Source of the DNA: Nitrosomonas sp.
GTDB lineage: Bacteria > Pseudomonadota > Gammaproteobacteria > Burkholderiales > Nitrosomonadaceae
Reading direction: 5' to 3'
Length of the DNA stretch: 64,000 nucleotides
Assembly (NCBI GenBank): GCA_016708955.1
Contig: JADJES010000003.1
Coordinates: 248,001-312,000 of the forward strand
Shown here: piece by piece, positions 34,970 to 43,835 of the stretch
Numbering within the stretch: the stretch's first letter is position 1
Layout: the number at the start of each line of letters is the position of its first letter
Program-made: the position numbers and the translations under genes
The notes under the pieces: model-generated
What the model was told of the DNA's origin: nothing
Seen by the model: only the letters and a program-made list of their open reading frames with translations
The model's database searches: none

Positions 34970-36184
34970 TTAATCATCTGCTTTGGCGACTTCAACCCGG
35001 TTTCTACCCTTATGCTTGGCCGAATAGAGTGCTTCATCGGCGCGCCGTAATAACAGATTCTCATCCAATGTTTCTGGTTCTATGCCGATGGCCACGCCCA
35101 AGCTGATCGTGACGGGAACCAGTATTTGATTGGCATTAATTTCCTTGCAAGCAATGGCATCACGGAATCTTTCCGCGGCTTTTAAAGCGCCAACTTGATC
35201 ATAGGGTGAGATAATCACCAGGAATTCTTCGCCGCCATAACGTCCGATGTATTCATGAGAACGGGCTGATTGGGTCAAGCGGCTGGCAATTTCGCATAAC
35301 ACCGCATCACCCGTGAGATGGCCGCAGGTATCATTAATGGTTTTGAAGTGATCAATATCAATCATGATCACCGCAATTTGCAGTCCGCCTCGTTTAGCAC
35401 GCAGGATTTGTTTATGCAGGATATCGAATATGGCGGGGCGGTTGAACAAACCGGTTAAAGCATCATGTGTGACGCGCTGTTGCAATGATTTTTTCTGCGC
35501 GATGAGTTGTTTGTTTAGTTTTATTCCTTTGTATAACCGGGTTTTCTCAAGAATGATCGCCACTTGGCTGGCGATTTGCAGGGATAAATCCTTATGCAGG
35601 TTTTTGTAAATGCTTTTCTTGCGGCAAGAAAAGAAAACGAAACCAATGGGTTTTCCAGCGGCAACCAAAGGGCAAATGAGGCAGGAGCGAATGCCTTCTT
35701 TAATAATTGCTTGCGTGAATCTGGATTCCGGGTGTTTTTCCAAATGTGCGGTTAAATCGTCGATGATCAACATTTCGTTGATATCGATGATTGCACGCAA
35801 ACCACTGTCAGACATAGGGATTGAAAGGCCGGCGATTAATTCTTGCTTGTCATAATTGGCACGTGACCAATGCAATTTAAGCTTATTGCCTTCATTCTCA
35901 AGTAAAGCCAAGCTAATCCGGTCATAGGGTAAATGGTCCTGGAAGGATTCGTAAATGTGGTTCAGTATATCGATCAGTTGTAGATTGAGGTTGCATTCCA
36001 CCATAATCCGATAGAGAGATTGGCTTCTTTCAGACTGTTTTTTGAGGTAAGCGGATAGTTTCTTGAGGGACTTGCCCAAGTGGCCAATTTCATCGTCACC
36101 GATCGGAATATCCGGTGTGAAATCGCCGTGCGCCATTGCTTCGGCTGCTTTACACAAGGCTGAAATTCGATCATTCTTATTCAT
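34970..36184 (-). CDS. Cytosolic HAMP-GAF-GGDEF diguanylate cyclase
   Basis: The ATG at 36184 (MNKNDRIS) is preferred to an upstream in-frame one; 404 residues. Residues about 1-50 look like a HAMP helix pair (AMAHGDFTPDIPIGDDEIGHLGKSLKKLSAYL) although no membrane segment precedes it. A GAF domain (about 65-225) follows, then GGDEF with THDALTGLFNR, IDIDHFKTINDTCGH and the active-site GRYGGEEF. It should make c-di-GMP in response to a ligand bound by GAF. The inhibitory RxxD site is not apparent. It is monocistronic. Confidence 0.88.
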   Translation of the reverse strand: MNKNDRISALCKAAEAMAHGDFTPDIPIGDDEIGHLGKSLKKLSAYLKKQSERSQSLYRIMVECNLNLQLIDILNHIYESFQDHLPYDRISLALLENEGNKLKLHWSRANYDKQELIAGLSIPMSDSGLRAIIDINEMLIIDDLTAHLEKHPESRFTQAIIKEGIRSCLICPLVAAGKPIGFVFFSCRKKSIYKNLHKDLSLQIASQVAIILEKTRLYKGIKLNKQLIAQKKSLQQRVTHDALTGLFNRPAIFDILHKQILRAKRGGLQIAVIMIDIDHFKTINDTCGHLTGDAVLCEIASRLTQSARSHEYIGRYGGEEFLVIISPYDQVGALKAAERFRDAIACKEINANQILVPVTISLGVAIGIEPETLDENLLLRRADEALYSAKHKGRNRVEVAKADD

Positions 36185-36461
36185 GTCTTTGCCACCGATG
36201 AAAATAATGTTGCACATTAAATCAAGACATTCATTTATCAGTATACGCTGACCACTGCATCAAGCTTTGAGTATTCCTCAGATTATTAATTCATATAATT
36301 GAATATAACGCATTGAACAATGGAGCGGTTGAATAAAGAGACGGAACAACCATTTGAAGGTATTTTCATGTGAAAATGTAACAACACAGGGTATTAACGC
36401 ACTGTCAATGCTAGAATTCTCAAATTGTTGTTTACAAAATCAGAGGCAGGATAAAAGCGAG

Positions 36462-36866
36462 ATGATTGGGATTTTAGTTCTCACACATGAAGATTTAGGG
36501 GATCATATGATTCGCTGCGCAAGCCATGTAGTAGGCATAAAGCCGCCGCAGTTGCTGCATTTGAGTGTTTTTCCACAGGATGATCCCAATGCCGTATTAA
36601 CCAGAGCGCGCGCAATGATAAAGCAACTGGATAGCGGTGACGGGGTGCTGGTACTGAGTGACATGTGTGGCGCAACACCCTGCAACATTGCCAGTCAGTT
36701 AACGCAACCCGGTAAAGTGGAATGTATCGCGGGCGTCAATCTGCCTATGCTGGTACGTGTGTTGACCTATCGTAATGAGCCGCTTCCTGTCGTGATCGAA
36801 AAAGGATTGAGCGGCGGCCGATGCGGTGTCATGCATATCGGTGTGGAGTCTTGCCATGCAGACTAG
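36462..36866 (+). CDS. PTS IIA component, mannose-type
   Basis: The ATG at 36462 begins the family sequence (MIGILVLTHEDLGDHMI); a longer upstream frame lacks homology. 134 residues. His9 in LTHEDLG is the phospho-acceptor, and the DGVLVLSDMCGATPCNIA loop is typical of EIIA-Man. No IIB, IIC or IID permease gene is in the window, so this is probably the regulatory PTS of betaproteobacteria, with HPr and Enzyme I encoded next. The three genes overlap end to start. Confidence 0.9.
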   Translation: MIGILVLTHEDLGDHMIRCASHVVGIKPPQLLHLSVFPQDDPNAVLTRARAMIKQLDSGDGVLVLSDMCGATPCNIASQLTQPGKVECIAGVNLPMLVRVLTYRNEPLPVVIEKGLSGGRCGVMHIGVESCHAD

Positions 36867-37125
36867 AGAAGTGGAAATTGTCAACAAACTGGGATTGCAT
36901 GCGCGCGCATCTGCGAAACTGACAAAACTGGCCAGTCAATTCAAATGCGAAGTCTGGGCGACAAAGAATAATCGCCGCGTAAATGCGAAAAGTATTATGG
37001 GAGTTATGACGCTGGCGGCCAATAAAGGGTCGCGCCTACAGATCGAAACGACCGGTGATGATGAAGTTGAAGCGATGACGGCGTTGGTGGCATTGGTCGA
37101 AGACTATTTTGGTGAAGGCGAATGA
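36856..37125 (+). CDS. ptsH: Phosphocarrier protein HPr
   Basis: Start at the ATG at 36856, 11 bases inside the IIA gene; 89 residues. His15 in LGLHARAS is phosphorylated by Enzyme I, and Ser46 in NAKSIMGVM is the site used by HPr kinase where that enzyme exists. It overlaps ptsI by four bases (ATGA). Confidence 0.96.
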   Translation: MQTREVEIVNKLGLHARASAKLTKLASQFKCEVWATKNNRRVNAKSIMGVMTLAANKGSRLQIETTGDDEVEAMTALVALVEDYFGEGE

Positions 37126-38849
37126 GCTTTATCCTGCAAGGTATTGGTGTATCGGAAGGCATTGCCATCGGGCATGCGCATTTGGGCGCACCGGCTGCTT
37201 TAGAGGTGATGCATTATTTGATTCCAAAAAATCAGATAGACAAAGAGATTGCGCGTCTGGACAGCGCTTTTGCTGTCGTTCGTAAAGAATTTGAGACGCT
37301 GCAAAGATCTGTTGCCGATGGTCATGCACGGGCCGAGTTTAGTGCATTCCTGGACTTGCATCTGATGATCTTGGAGGATCCGACACTTTCGGAAGCGGCC
37401 CGGAGCATGATTGTACAGACGCAGTGCAATGCGGAATGGGCGCTGACGCAGCAAATGCAAGTGTTACTGACACAGTTTGAAGCAATCGAAGATGCTTATT
37501 TGCGCGAGCGCAAAACCGATGTGATGCAAGTTGTCGAGCGTGTGCTCAAAGCGATGCTGGGACACCCTGGTTATTTACCGGTGGCATCGAGACTTACCGG
37601 CGATAGTATTCTGGTTGCGCATGATCTGAGTCCCGCCGATGTCATGCAATACAAGCAGCATCAATTTACCGCCTTCCTGACCGACTTGGGCAGTCAAACC
37701 TCGCATACTGCGATTGTTGCGCGTAGTCTCAATATCCCATCTATCGTGGCGCTACATCAGGCGCATCGGTTAATTCTGGAAAATGATCGTCTGATTGTGG
37801 ACGGCACGCATGGCATTGTCATCGTCAATCCGGATAAATATGTTCTGGATGAATACCGCCTGCGGCAAGGCCAGTTGGAACTGGAGAAAAAGAAGCTGCA
37901 GCGCATTAAGAGCGTTGTTGCGGTAACACTCGATGGCACACCGATCGATTTATATGCCAACATCGAACTGCCGGAAGATATCGAGCAAGTCAAAACCAGC
38001 GGTGCCACAGGTATCGGTTTGTTCCGCAGCGAGTTTTTGTTTCTAAATCGTGATGACTTGCCGGGCGAAGAGGAACAATTTGAGGCTTACCGGACTGTTG
38101 CAGTCAAAATGCATAAACAGCCGGTAACTATTCGAACATTTGATCTGGGGGCGGACAAAAGTCTGAAAGGTGCCGTGCAAGTTGCGGCTAATCCGGCATT
38201 AGGGCTGCGTGCCATCCGGTTGAGTCTGGCGGAGCCGAGAATGTTTCATACGCAGTTACGTGCTATTTTGCGCGCGTCTCAATACGGCGATGTCCGTATT
38301 CTGGTGCCGATGCTGTCCCATGTGGCGGAAATTGATCAAACGCTGCATCTGATTGAATACGCGAAACAGACCTTGCGCGATGAAAAGATTCATTTTGATG
38401 AGCATATTAAAGTCGGCGGGATGATTGAGATTCCAGCGGCTGCGTTGAGTCTGAATCTCTTTATGCGCAAACTGGATTTTTTATCCATCGGTACCAATGA
38501 CCTGATCCAATATGCTCTGGCCGTTGACCGGATTGATGATACGGTGGCGCATCTTTATGATCCATTCCATCCAGCCATACTGTGGCTGGTGTCGCATATT
38601 ATTCAGAGCGCCAATCATGCCAAAGTGCCTGTGTCAATCTGTGGTGAGATGGCCGGCGATAAGCAGTTTACCCGGCTGCTGCTGGGCTTCGGGCTGCAGC
38701 AATTTTCCATGTACCCGGCGCAACTGTTGACAGTGAAGAACCAGATTTTAAAAAGCCATTTGCCTGATATTATTCCACTCACACAAAAAATCATGAAAAC
38801 GGATCAGCCGGAAAAGGTGGCGGCATTGCTGGCCAAGTTGAATGATTAG
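37122..38849 (+). CDS. ptsI: Phosphoenolpyruvate-protein phosphotransferase (Enzyme I)
   Basis: A 575-residue cytosolic enzyme that passes phosphate from PEP to HPr. SQTSHTAIVARSLNIPSIV contains the active-site His (about residue 192); GIGLFRSEFLFL, DLGADKSLKG and DFLSIGTNDLIQYALAVDR belong to the PEP-binding barrel, and SICGEMAGD supplies the catalytic Cys. Full length and intact. The operon has no sugar permease, which suggests a control role rather than sugar uptake. Confidence 0.97.
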   Translation: MSFILQGIGVSEGIAIGHAHLGAPAALEVMHYLIPKNQIDKEIARLDSAFAVVRKEFETLQRSVADGHARAEFSAFLDLHLMILEDPTLSEAARSMIVQTQCNAEWALTQQMQVLLTQFEAIEDAYLRERKTDVMQVVERVLKAMLGHPGYLPVASRLTGDSILVAHDLSPADVMQYKQHQFTAFLTDLGSQTSHTAIVARSLNIPSIVALHQAHRLILENDRLIVDGTHGIVIVNPDKYVLDEYRLRQGQLELEKKKLQRIKSVVAVTLDGTPIDLYANIELPEDIEQVKTSGATGIGLFRSEFLFLNRDDLPGEEEQFEAYRTVAVKMHKQPVTIRTFDLGADKSLKGAVQVAANPALGLRAIRLSLAEPRMFHTQLRAILRASQYGDVRILVPMLSHVAEIDQTLHLIEYAKQTLRDEKIHFDEHIKVGGMIEIPAAALSLNLFMRKLDFLSIGTNDLIQYALAVDRIDDTVAHLYDPFHPAILWLVSHIIQSANHAKVPVSICGEMAGDKQFTRLLLGFGLQQFSMYPAQLLTVKNQILKSHLPDIIPLTQKIMKTDQPEKVAALLAKLND

Positions 38850-38913
38850 AAAAACTCTGGAAGAGCCAATTGCATACAGGGTGAGCTAGCCGATGGGTTT
38901 ATCAGAGTTTTTC
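38849..38913. repeat. Short palindromic element after ptsI
   Basis: GAAAAACTCTG (38849-38859) and CAGAGTTTTTC (38903-38913) are perfect inverted repeats around a 43-base centre; the left arm starts at the last base of the ptsI stop codon. The CTCTG core is shared with the elements at 11.7 and 40.8 kb. It may act as a terminator or be a small MITE. Confidence 0.6.
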
Positions 38914-38991
38914 CTAGTGTATGCCAGTTTCATAGACGATATAATTGTCAATAGGATATTTAGTCATTTCTTCAGGATTTTCCTTATATAA

Positions 38992-40119
38992 ATGCAAGAT
39001 TCAAAATCAGTTGGTGTTGTGACACCGCAATATGTAACCATTGACAAGCCATTGCAGCTGAAAAGCGGATTGCTGCTGGATAGCTATCATCTGGTCTATG
39101 AAACCTACGGGCAACTAAATGCAGCACGATCCAACGCGGTATTAATTTGTCATGCGCTTTCGGGAAATCACCACGTGGCCGGTGTGTATGCAGATAAAGA
39201 GAAAAGCTACGGCTGGTGGGATAATATGGTGGGTCCGGGTAAGCCGATTGATACCAATCGTTTCTTTGTGATCGGTGTGAACAATTTGGGCGGTTGCCAC
39301 GGTTCTACCGGTCCTGCCAGTATTGATACGAAAACCGGAAAACACTATGGCGCGAGCTTTCCTATTGTTACCGTGGAAGACTGGGTGGAAACCCAGGCGC
39401 AATTGGCCGAACATCTGGGAATTGAACAGTTTGCCGCAATAGTCGGCGGCAGCCTGGGCGGGATGCAGGCAATGCAGTGGACGCTGGATTATCCGGAAAA
39501 AGTGCGCCATGCGCTGGTGATTGCCGCAGCGGCCAAATTGACTGCACAAAATATCGCGTTTAATGATGTGGCGCGCCAGGCAATTATGACCGACCAGGAA
39601 TTTTACGGCGGCAATTACTACGCTTACGACACTTTACCGAGACGCGGCTTGCGGCTGGCTCGCATGCTGGGACATATCACCTATCTGTCTGACGATTCGA
39701 TGGCGGCTAAATTTGGACGCAGTTTGCGTAATGGGGATCTTTCTTTCGGTTTTGATGTTGAGTTCGAGATCGAATCCTACTTACGCTATCAGGGCGACAA
39801 ATTTGCGGATTTGTTCGATGCCAATAGCTATCTGCTGATGACCAAAGCGTTGGATTATTTTGATCCGGCCAATGCCTACGGGGGTGATTTAAGCGCGGCT
39901 TTCCAGGTCGCTAAAGCGAATTACCTGATTTTATCGTTTACAACGGATTGGCGTTTCTCGCCGGAGCGTTCCCGGGAGATTGTTAAAGCGCTCCTGGATA
40001 ACAAGATTAACGTGAGCTATGCAGAGATCACTTCCAGCCACGGCCATGACTCGTTTCTGATGGAAACGCAGTATTACCATCAATTGGTGCGGGCGTATAT
40101 GGACAATGTTTCTACCTGA
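38992..40119 (+). CDS. metX: Homoserine O-acyltransferase MetX
   Basis: A 375-residue alpha/beta-hydrolase-fold enzyme that activates homoserine for methionine synthesis. ICHALSGNHHVAG forms the oxyanion region, VGGSLGGMQAMQW holds the nucleophile Ser and SHGHDSFLME the catalytic His; the Asp lies near FTTDWRFSP. In Gram-negative bacteria with metW the donor is often succinyl-CoA (MetXS), which I cannot decide from sequence reading. metW follows by 22 bases. Confidence 0.95.
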   Translation: MQDSKSVGVVTPQYVTIDKPLQLKSGLLLDSYHLVYETYGQLNAARSNAVLICHALSGNHHVAGVYADKEKSYGWWDNMVGPGKPIDTNRFFVIGVNNLGGCHGSTGPASIDTKTGKHYGASFPIVTVEDWVETQAQLAEHLGIEQFAAIVGGSLGGMQAMQWTLDYPEKVRHALVIAAAAKLTAQNIAFNDVARQAIMTDQEFYGGNYYAYDTLPRRGLRLARMLGHITYLSDDSMAAKFGRSLRNGDLSFGFDVEFEIESYLRYQGDKFADLFDANSYLLMTKALDYFDPANAYGGDLSAAFQVAKANYLILSFTTDWRFSPERSREIVKALLDNKINVSYAEITSSHGHDSFLMETQYYHQLVRAYMDNVST

Positions 40120-40141
40120 GTAAAAGAGCGATTAATTAACC

Positions 40142-40756
40142 ATGACTGATACAACAGCACCATCAACCATCGCATTACGCCCGGATTTCGCTGCTATTGC
40201 AGAATGGATTAAACCCGGCGCAAAGATTCTCGACTTAGGTTGCGGCGACGGCTCACTGCTGCGCTATTTGCGCGATACGCGTAATGTTTTTGGCTATGGC
40301 GTGGAAATCGACGATGACAATCTGCTCAGTTGCTTTTGTAATGGCATTAATGTGATCCAGAATGACCTGGAAACAGGGTTATCCAGCTTTGAATCGGATT
40401 CGTTCGATTATGTCATTCTGTCCCAAACTTTACAGGCCACGCGGCACACCGAAGGCATCATCCAGGAAATGCTGCGGGTGGGTAAGGAAGGCATCGTTTC
40501 ATTTCCCAATTTCGGCTACTGGAAGAACCGCATGCAGGTTATTTCCGGGCATATGCCGGTGTCAAAAAATCTGCCGTATCACTGGTATGACACGCCCAAT
40601 ATTCATTTATGCACGTTGGGTGATTTTGAAGCGCTGTGCCAGCAATGTGACGCGCGGATACTCGAACGCAGGGTGATGAACGGCGGTCATCCGGTTAATT
40701 TCTTGCCGAATCTGATGGGAATGCTGGCGTTTTACCGCTTTGAGCGGCGAGAGTGA
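40142..40756 (+). CDS. metW: Methionine biosynthesis protein MetW
   Basis: A 204-residue protein with a methyltransferase fold: ILDLGCGDGSLLRYL binds SAM and VILSQTLQATRH follows. MetW is required with MetX for homoserine acylation in several proteobacteria. Conserved C-terminal features LPYHWYDTPNIHLCTLGDF and VNFLPNLMGMLAFYRFE are present. Co-transcribed with metX. Confidence 0.95.
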   Translation: MTDTTAPSTIALRPDFAAIAEWIKPGAKILDLGCGDGSLLRYLRDTRNVFGYGVEIDDDNLLSCFCNGINVIQNDLETGLSSFESDSFDYVILSQTLQATRHTEGIIQEMLRVGKEGIVSFPNFGYWKNRMQVISGHMPVSKNLPYHWYDTPNIHLCTLGDFEALCQQCDARILERRVMNGGHPVNFLPNLMGMLAFYRFERRE

Positions 40757-40778
40757 TCGAGTTTCACGGCAAATTAGA

Positions 40779-40885
40779 GAAGCTCTGATTAGTTGATTAC
40801 ATTCATGGTTCGACAAGCTCACCACGAACGTAATCAATATATTACCGTTCGTCCTGAGCCTGTCGAAGGACTTAATCAGAGCTTC
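40779..40885. repeat. Palindromic repeat element after metW
   Basis: GAAGCTCTGATTA and TAATCAGAGCTTC are perfect ends of a 107-bp unit; inside, GGTTCGACAAGCTCACCACGAACG pairs (with one internal difference) with CGTTCGTCCTGAGCCTGTCGAAGG (shared core TTCGACA / TGTCGAA and CGAACG / CGTTCG). This GTTCGTnnTGAGC motif is a common dispersed repeat in proteobacteria. It lies between converging genes and may also end transcription. Confidence 0.85.
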
Positions 40886-40894
40886 CTTAGGTGC

Positions 40895-41734
40895 TTAGGA
40901 GCGATTCGATGGGGTTTTTCCGCAATTTTCCGCAGAGATTTCCATGCATTCAAGCGCTTTCAGCTCGGTTATCGTAAACCCTGCTTTTTGTCTGGCTGCG
41001 TAATCAAATGGACCGGACATCGGTCGTGTAAAGTATTGGCTAATCAATTCCCGAAAAGTCTGCTCTGAATCCAGTCCGCGTTGCTGACAAAAATATTTAA
41101 ACCAGCGCGATCCGATCGCCACATGCTCAACTTCATCATGCAAAATGATTTCTAACACGGCGACTGTTTTTTCGTCACCGGCGTGACGCAAGCGTTTGAT
41201 AATGCCAGGTGTCACATCCAATCCTCTGGCTTCCAGCACACGTGGCACCAACGCCATGCGCACCATGGGATCAAATGCCGTGCGCTTAGCCATATCCCAC
41301 AAACCATTATGTGCCGTGAATTCTCCATAGTCAGTGCCCAGCTCATTCAAGCGCGTGCGCAGCAATTGAAAATGATAAGCTTCCTCTTCCGCCACTTTCA
41401 CCCAATCGCTGTAGAACTGTTCAGGTAAATCACGGAAACGATATACGGCGTCCCAGGCCAGATTAATGGCGTTGAATTCGATATGCGCCATTGCATGGAC
41501 TAGGGCGGAAAGGCCCTCTATGGTACCCAGGCCGCGTTTGGCTACCTTATCGGGTGCCACCAGAACAGGTCTGTCCGGATGTCCAGGTTCGCCAATCGGC
41601 TCAGGTTCGTCTTTGTAATCCAAGGACAATAAGCCGTCACGCCATGCCTGTGCCGTTTGCCCGGCCAAACGCAGTTTTTCTTCGGTTTCACAGGCGGTCA
41701 GGCAGTGCGCAGCAGTTTCAAATAGGGATTCCAT
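40895..41734 (-). CDS. DUF455 ferritin-like domain protein
   Basis: A 279-residue cytosolic protein of the DUF455 family, a diiron ferritin-like fold. Candidate metal ligands are in HAMAHIEFNAINLAWD, KVAEEEAYHFQLL and ILHDEVEHVAIG (two Glu-x-x-His motifs). The family's role is unsettled; a link to tRNA hydroxylation or metal-dependent oxidation is only by fold. It converges on metW across the palindromic element. Confidence 0.88.
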   Translation of the reverse strand: MESLFETAAHCLTACETEEKLRLAGQTAQAWRDGLLSLDYKDEPEPIGEPGHPDRPVLVAPDKVAKRGLGTIEGLSALVHAMAHIEFNAINLAWDAVYRFRDLPEQFYSDWVKVAEEEAYHFQLLRTRLNELGTDYGEFTAHNGLWDMAKRTAFDPMVRMALVPRVLEARGLDVTPGIIKRLRHAGDEKTVAVLEIILHDEVEHVAIGSRWFKYFCQQRGLDSEQTFRELISQYFTRPMSGPFDYAARQKAGFTITELKALECMEISAENCGKTPSNRS

Positions 41735-41904
41735 AAGCCTGATCTGGTTAGAATATTTTATGGCCCCATTCTCGCGTGTTTTCCGCCGAAAAGCGAATGA
41801 ACCTCCTGTCGTGCAGAATGCAAGGTTTGGAAAAACAGAAACTGACCTTAGATGAAAGGATTATTGTATTCTTGCAGTATCCTATTCATGAGCTAAATAC
41901 CACC

Positions 41905-42327
41905 ATGCATAACATACCGAATGATCCGACACTCAATGTTTCTTTGCCGGAAGGTCAACCCATATTGCGCGTGGTGCCGATGCCATCGGATACTAACTAT
42001 GCCGGCGATATTTTCGGTGGCTGGATCATGTCGCAGGTGGATATGGCGGGCAGCATCCCGGCCATCCGGCGCGCACGCGGTCGGGTCGCAACGGTGGCCG
42101 TCAATTCCTTTGTATTCAAACAACCTGTGTTTGTCGGCGATATCGTCAGTCTCTATGCCGACATCATTAAAGTGGGACATACTTCGATTACCGTCGATGT
42201 ATCGGTATACGCTCAGCGTGGCGTGCGGGAAGGCGGTAATGAAGTTTGTATCAAAGTTACCGAAGCCGTGCTGACTTACGTCGCTATCGATAACAACCGG
42301 CGGCCTAAAGTGGTGCCCCAGGAATAA
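41905..42327 (+). CDS. Acyl-CoA thioesterase, YciA-type hot-dog fold
   Basis: The ATG at 41905 fits the family start; the upstream in-frame extension has no homology. 140 residues. DTNYAGDIFGGWIMSQVDMAGSIPA is the hot-dog helix with the catalytic Asp (D of VDMAG), followed by VNSFVFKQPVFVGD. Such enzymes hydrolyse acyl-CoAs and form hexamers. It is divergent from the DUF455 gene. Confidence 0.9.
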   Translation: MHNIPNDPTLNVSLPEGQPILRVVPMPSDTNYAGDIFGGWIMSQVDMAGSIPAIRRARGRVATVAVNSFVFKQPVFVGDIVSLYADIIKVGHTSITVDVSVYAQRGVREGGNEVCIKVTEAVLTYVAIDNNRRPKVVPQE

Positions 42328-42468
42328 TTGGATTGGATGAGCGTTTAACTGGCCAAGTGATTAAGCTAGTGCAGATTACTACCCATTTCTTAACCCGCAC
42401 ACCCGCAATCGCTTGCCAAATCGAGTGCGTCCCTATATGTTGACAACATTTAATCACAGGTTACCGAA

Positions 42469-43389
42469 ATGCTGAATCTACCCCAACGCACGCATATTTA
42501 CCAGAATCACCATTTTGACAGCACGCGCTGGGATTACTTCGAATCGCGCGCTGATGATATCGTCATCGCAACATCCTACAAAGCCGGCACAACGTGGACG
42601 CAAGCGATTGTTGCGCATCTGCTCTTTCCAGACGGGAATTTCCCGGCGCCGCCTGCGCAAATGTCGCCGTGGCTGGACATGCGGATTATTCCGCTCGAAG
42701 TGGTTCTAAACAACTTGAAGACGCAGCAACATCGCCGCTTTATCAAGACGCATCTGCCGCTCGATGGCGTGCCTTATATTGAAAAGGTCAAATACCTCTA
42801 TATCGCCCGCGATGCGCGTGATGTTTTTATGTCGTTGTGGAATCACTATACCGGCATGAAGGAAGAGATGTTGATGCTGCTGAATATGCTGCCTGGGCGT
42901 GTGGGGGATGGACTCCCGCCGCCACCGGATGATATTCATACCTTCTGGCGGGATTGGATAACCCGCGGCTCATTTGCGTGGGAAACTGACGGCTGGCCGT
43001 ACTGGTCGCATCTTTCCAATGTTCAATCCTGGTGGAATTTTCGCCACCTGCCCAACATTCAGTTGTTCCACTACAGCGACATGCTCGCGGATACCGAGCG
43101 TGAGGTTCGCCGCATTGCCGCATTTCTGGAGATCGATGTGGCCGAGCAAGCTTGGGACGGCATTATCAAAGCGATATCCTTTAAAGAGATGAAGCGTCAG
43201 GGCGAGTTGTATGCGCCAGGAGGCGGCCAGTTCTGGAAGGGCGGAGCGGAGACCTTTATGCACAAAGGCACCAATAATCGTTGGCGCGACGTACTCTCTG
43301 ACGATGAACTAGCGCTCTATGATGCTGCCTGCGCGCGTGCGTTGACCCCTGATTGTCGCGAATGGCTTGAGAACGGTGGAGCGGTCTGA
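42469..43389 (+). CDS. PAPS-dependent sulfotransferase domain protein
   Basis: A 306-residue protein of the cytosolic sulfotransferase family (sulfotransferase type 1). TSYKAGTTWTQ near residue 35 is the 5'-phosphosulfate loop with the key Lys, TRPL-like FIKTHLP lies near 100, YIARDARDVFMSLWNHY is the 3'-phosphate site, and the C-terminal region has KGGAETFMHKGTNNRWRD, the RKGxxGDWK-like element. The acceptor is unknown; bacterial members sulfate small alcohols or sugars. Confidence 0.9.
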   Translation: MLNLPQRTHIYQNHHFDSTRWDYFESRADDIVIATSYKAGTTWTQAIVAHLLFPDGNFPAPPAQMSPWLDMRIIPLEVVLNNLKTQQHRRFIKTHLPLDGVPYIEKVKYLYIARDARDVFMSLWNHYTGMKEEMLMLLNMLPGRVGDGLPPPPDDIHTFWRDWITRGSFAWETDGWPYWSHLSNVQSWWNFRHLPNIQLFHYSDMLADTEREVRRIAAFLEIDVAEQAWDGIIKAISFKEMKRQGELYAPGGGQFWKGGAETFMHKGTNNRWRDVLSDDELALYDAACARALTPDCREWLENGGAV

Positions 43390-43835
43390 TCGACTGATTG
43401 CTGATGAACATCAGCGACTATCATGAGCTTCAGCCATGCAGAACTCACCAAAATTCTGCTCCACTATTAACAAATGCATAGTGCATTTGTTGATTTAACC
43501 AATTCTCCGATGGAGCATTGAATGCACCTGCCAATGGGAGCGCTATCTCTGAACTAATTAAATAGAGTCTCTTAGAAGGTCATCAGGCATTGTGACTGTA
43601 GATTGATCTTTCTTTGCTGAATTGAAATATATTTAAGCAGCAACCAAACGACACGGGCAATGCCAAATACTGTCAGGATAACACTCAGTTTGGCGCCAAA
43701 GCGGTCAAATTAATTGACGCGAGACGGCTACATACGTTTTATGCGGGATAATTTGTATCGGAGCAATGGGGACAATTTGTTTTATGATCTAAAATAAATT
43801 GCCCCATTTTCTTCAGCTGGATAGCAAAGGCGGTT
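43390..43835. other. Intergenic region with two hairpins
   Basis: AACAAATGCA-TAG-TGCATTTGTT at 43469-43491 is a perfect 10-bp hairpin, likely the sulfotransferase terminator. GGGG-ACAATTTGTTTTA (from 43768) pairs with TAAAATAAATTG-CCCC (to 43805), 31 bases from the end of the peroxidase gene on the opposite strand and probably its terminator. No gene lies between. Confidence 0.6.

Noticed and set aside
36354..36461. N-terminal extension of the PTS IIA gene
   Set aside because: The 36 extra residues have no family match; the homologous start is the ATG at 36462.
41776..41904. N-terminal extension of the thioesterase gene
   Set aside because: Extra in-frame ATGs exist, but the family begins near MHNIPND and the upstream part is unlike any thioesterase.
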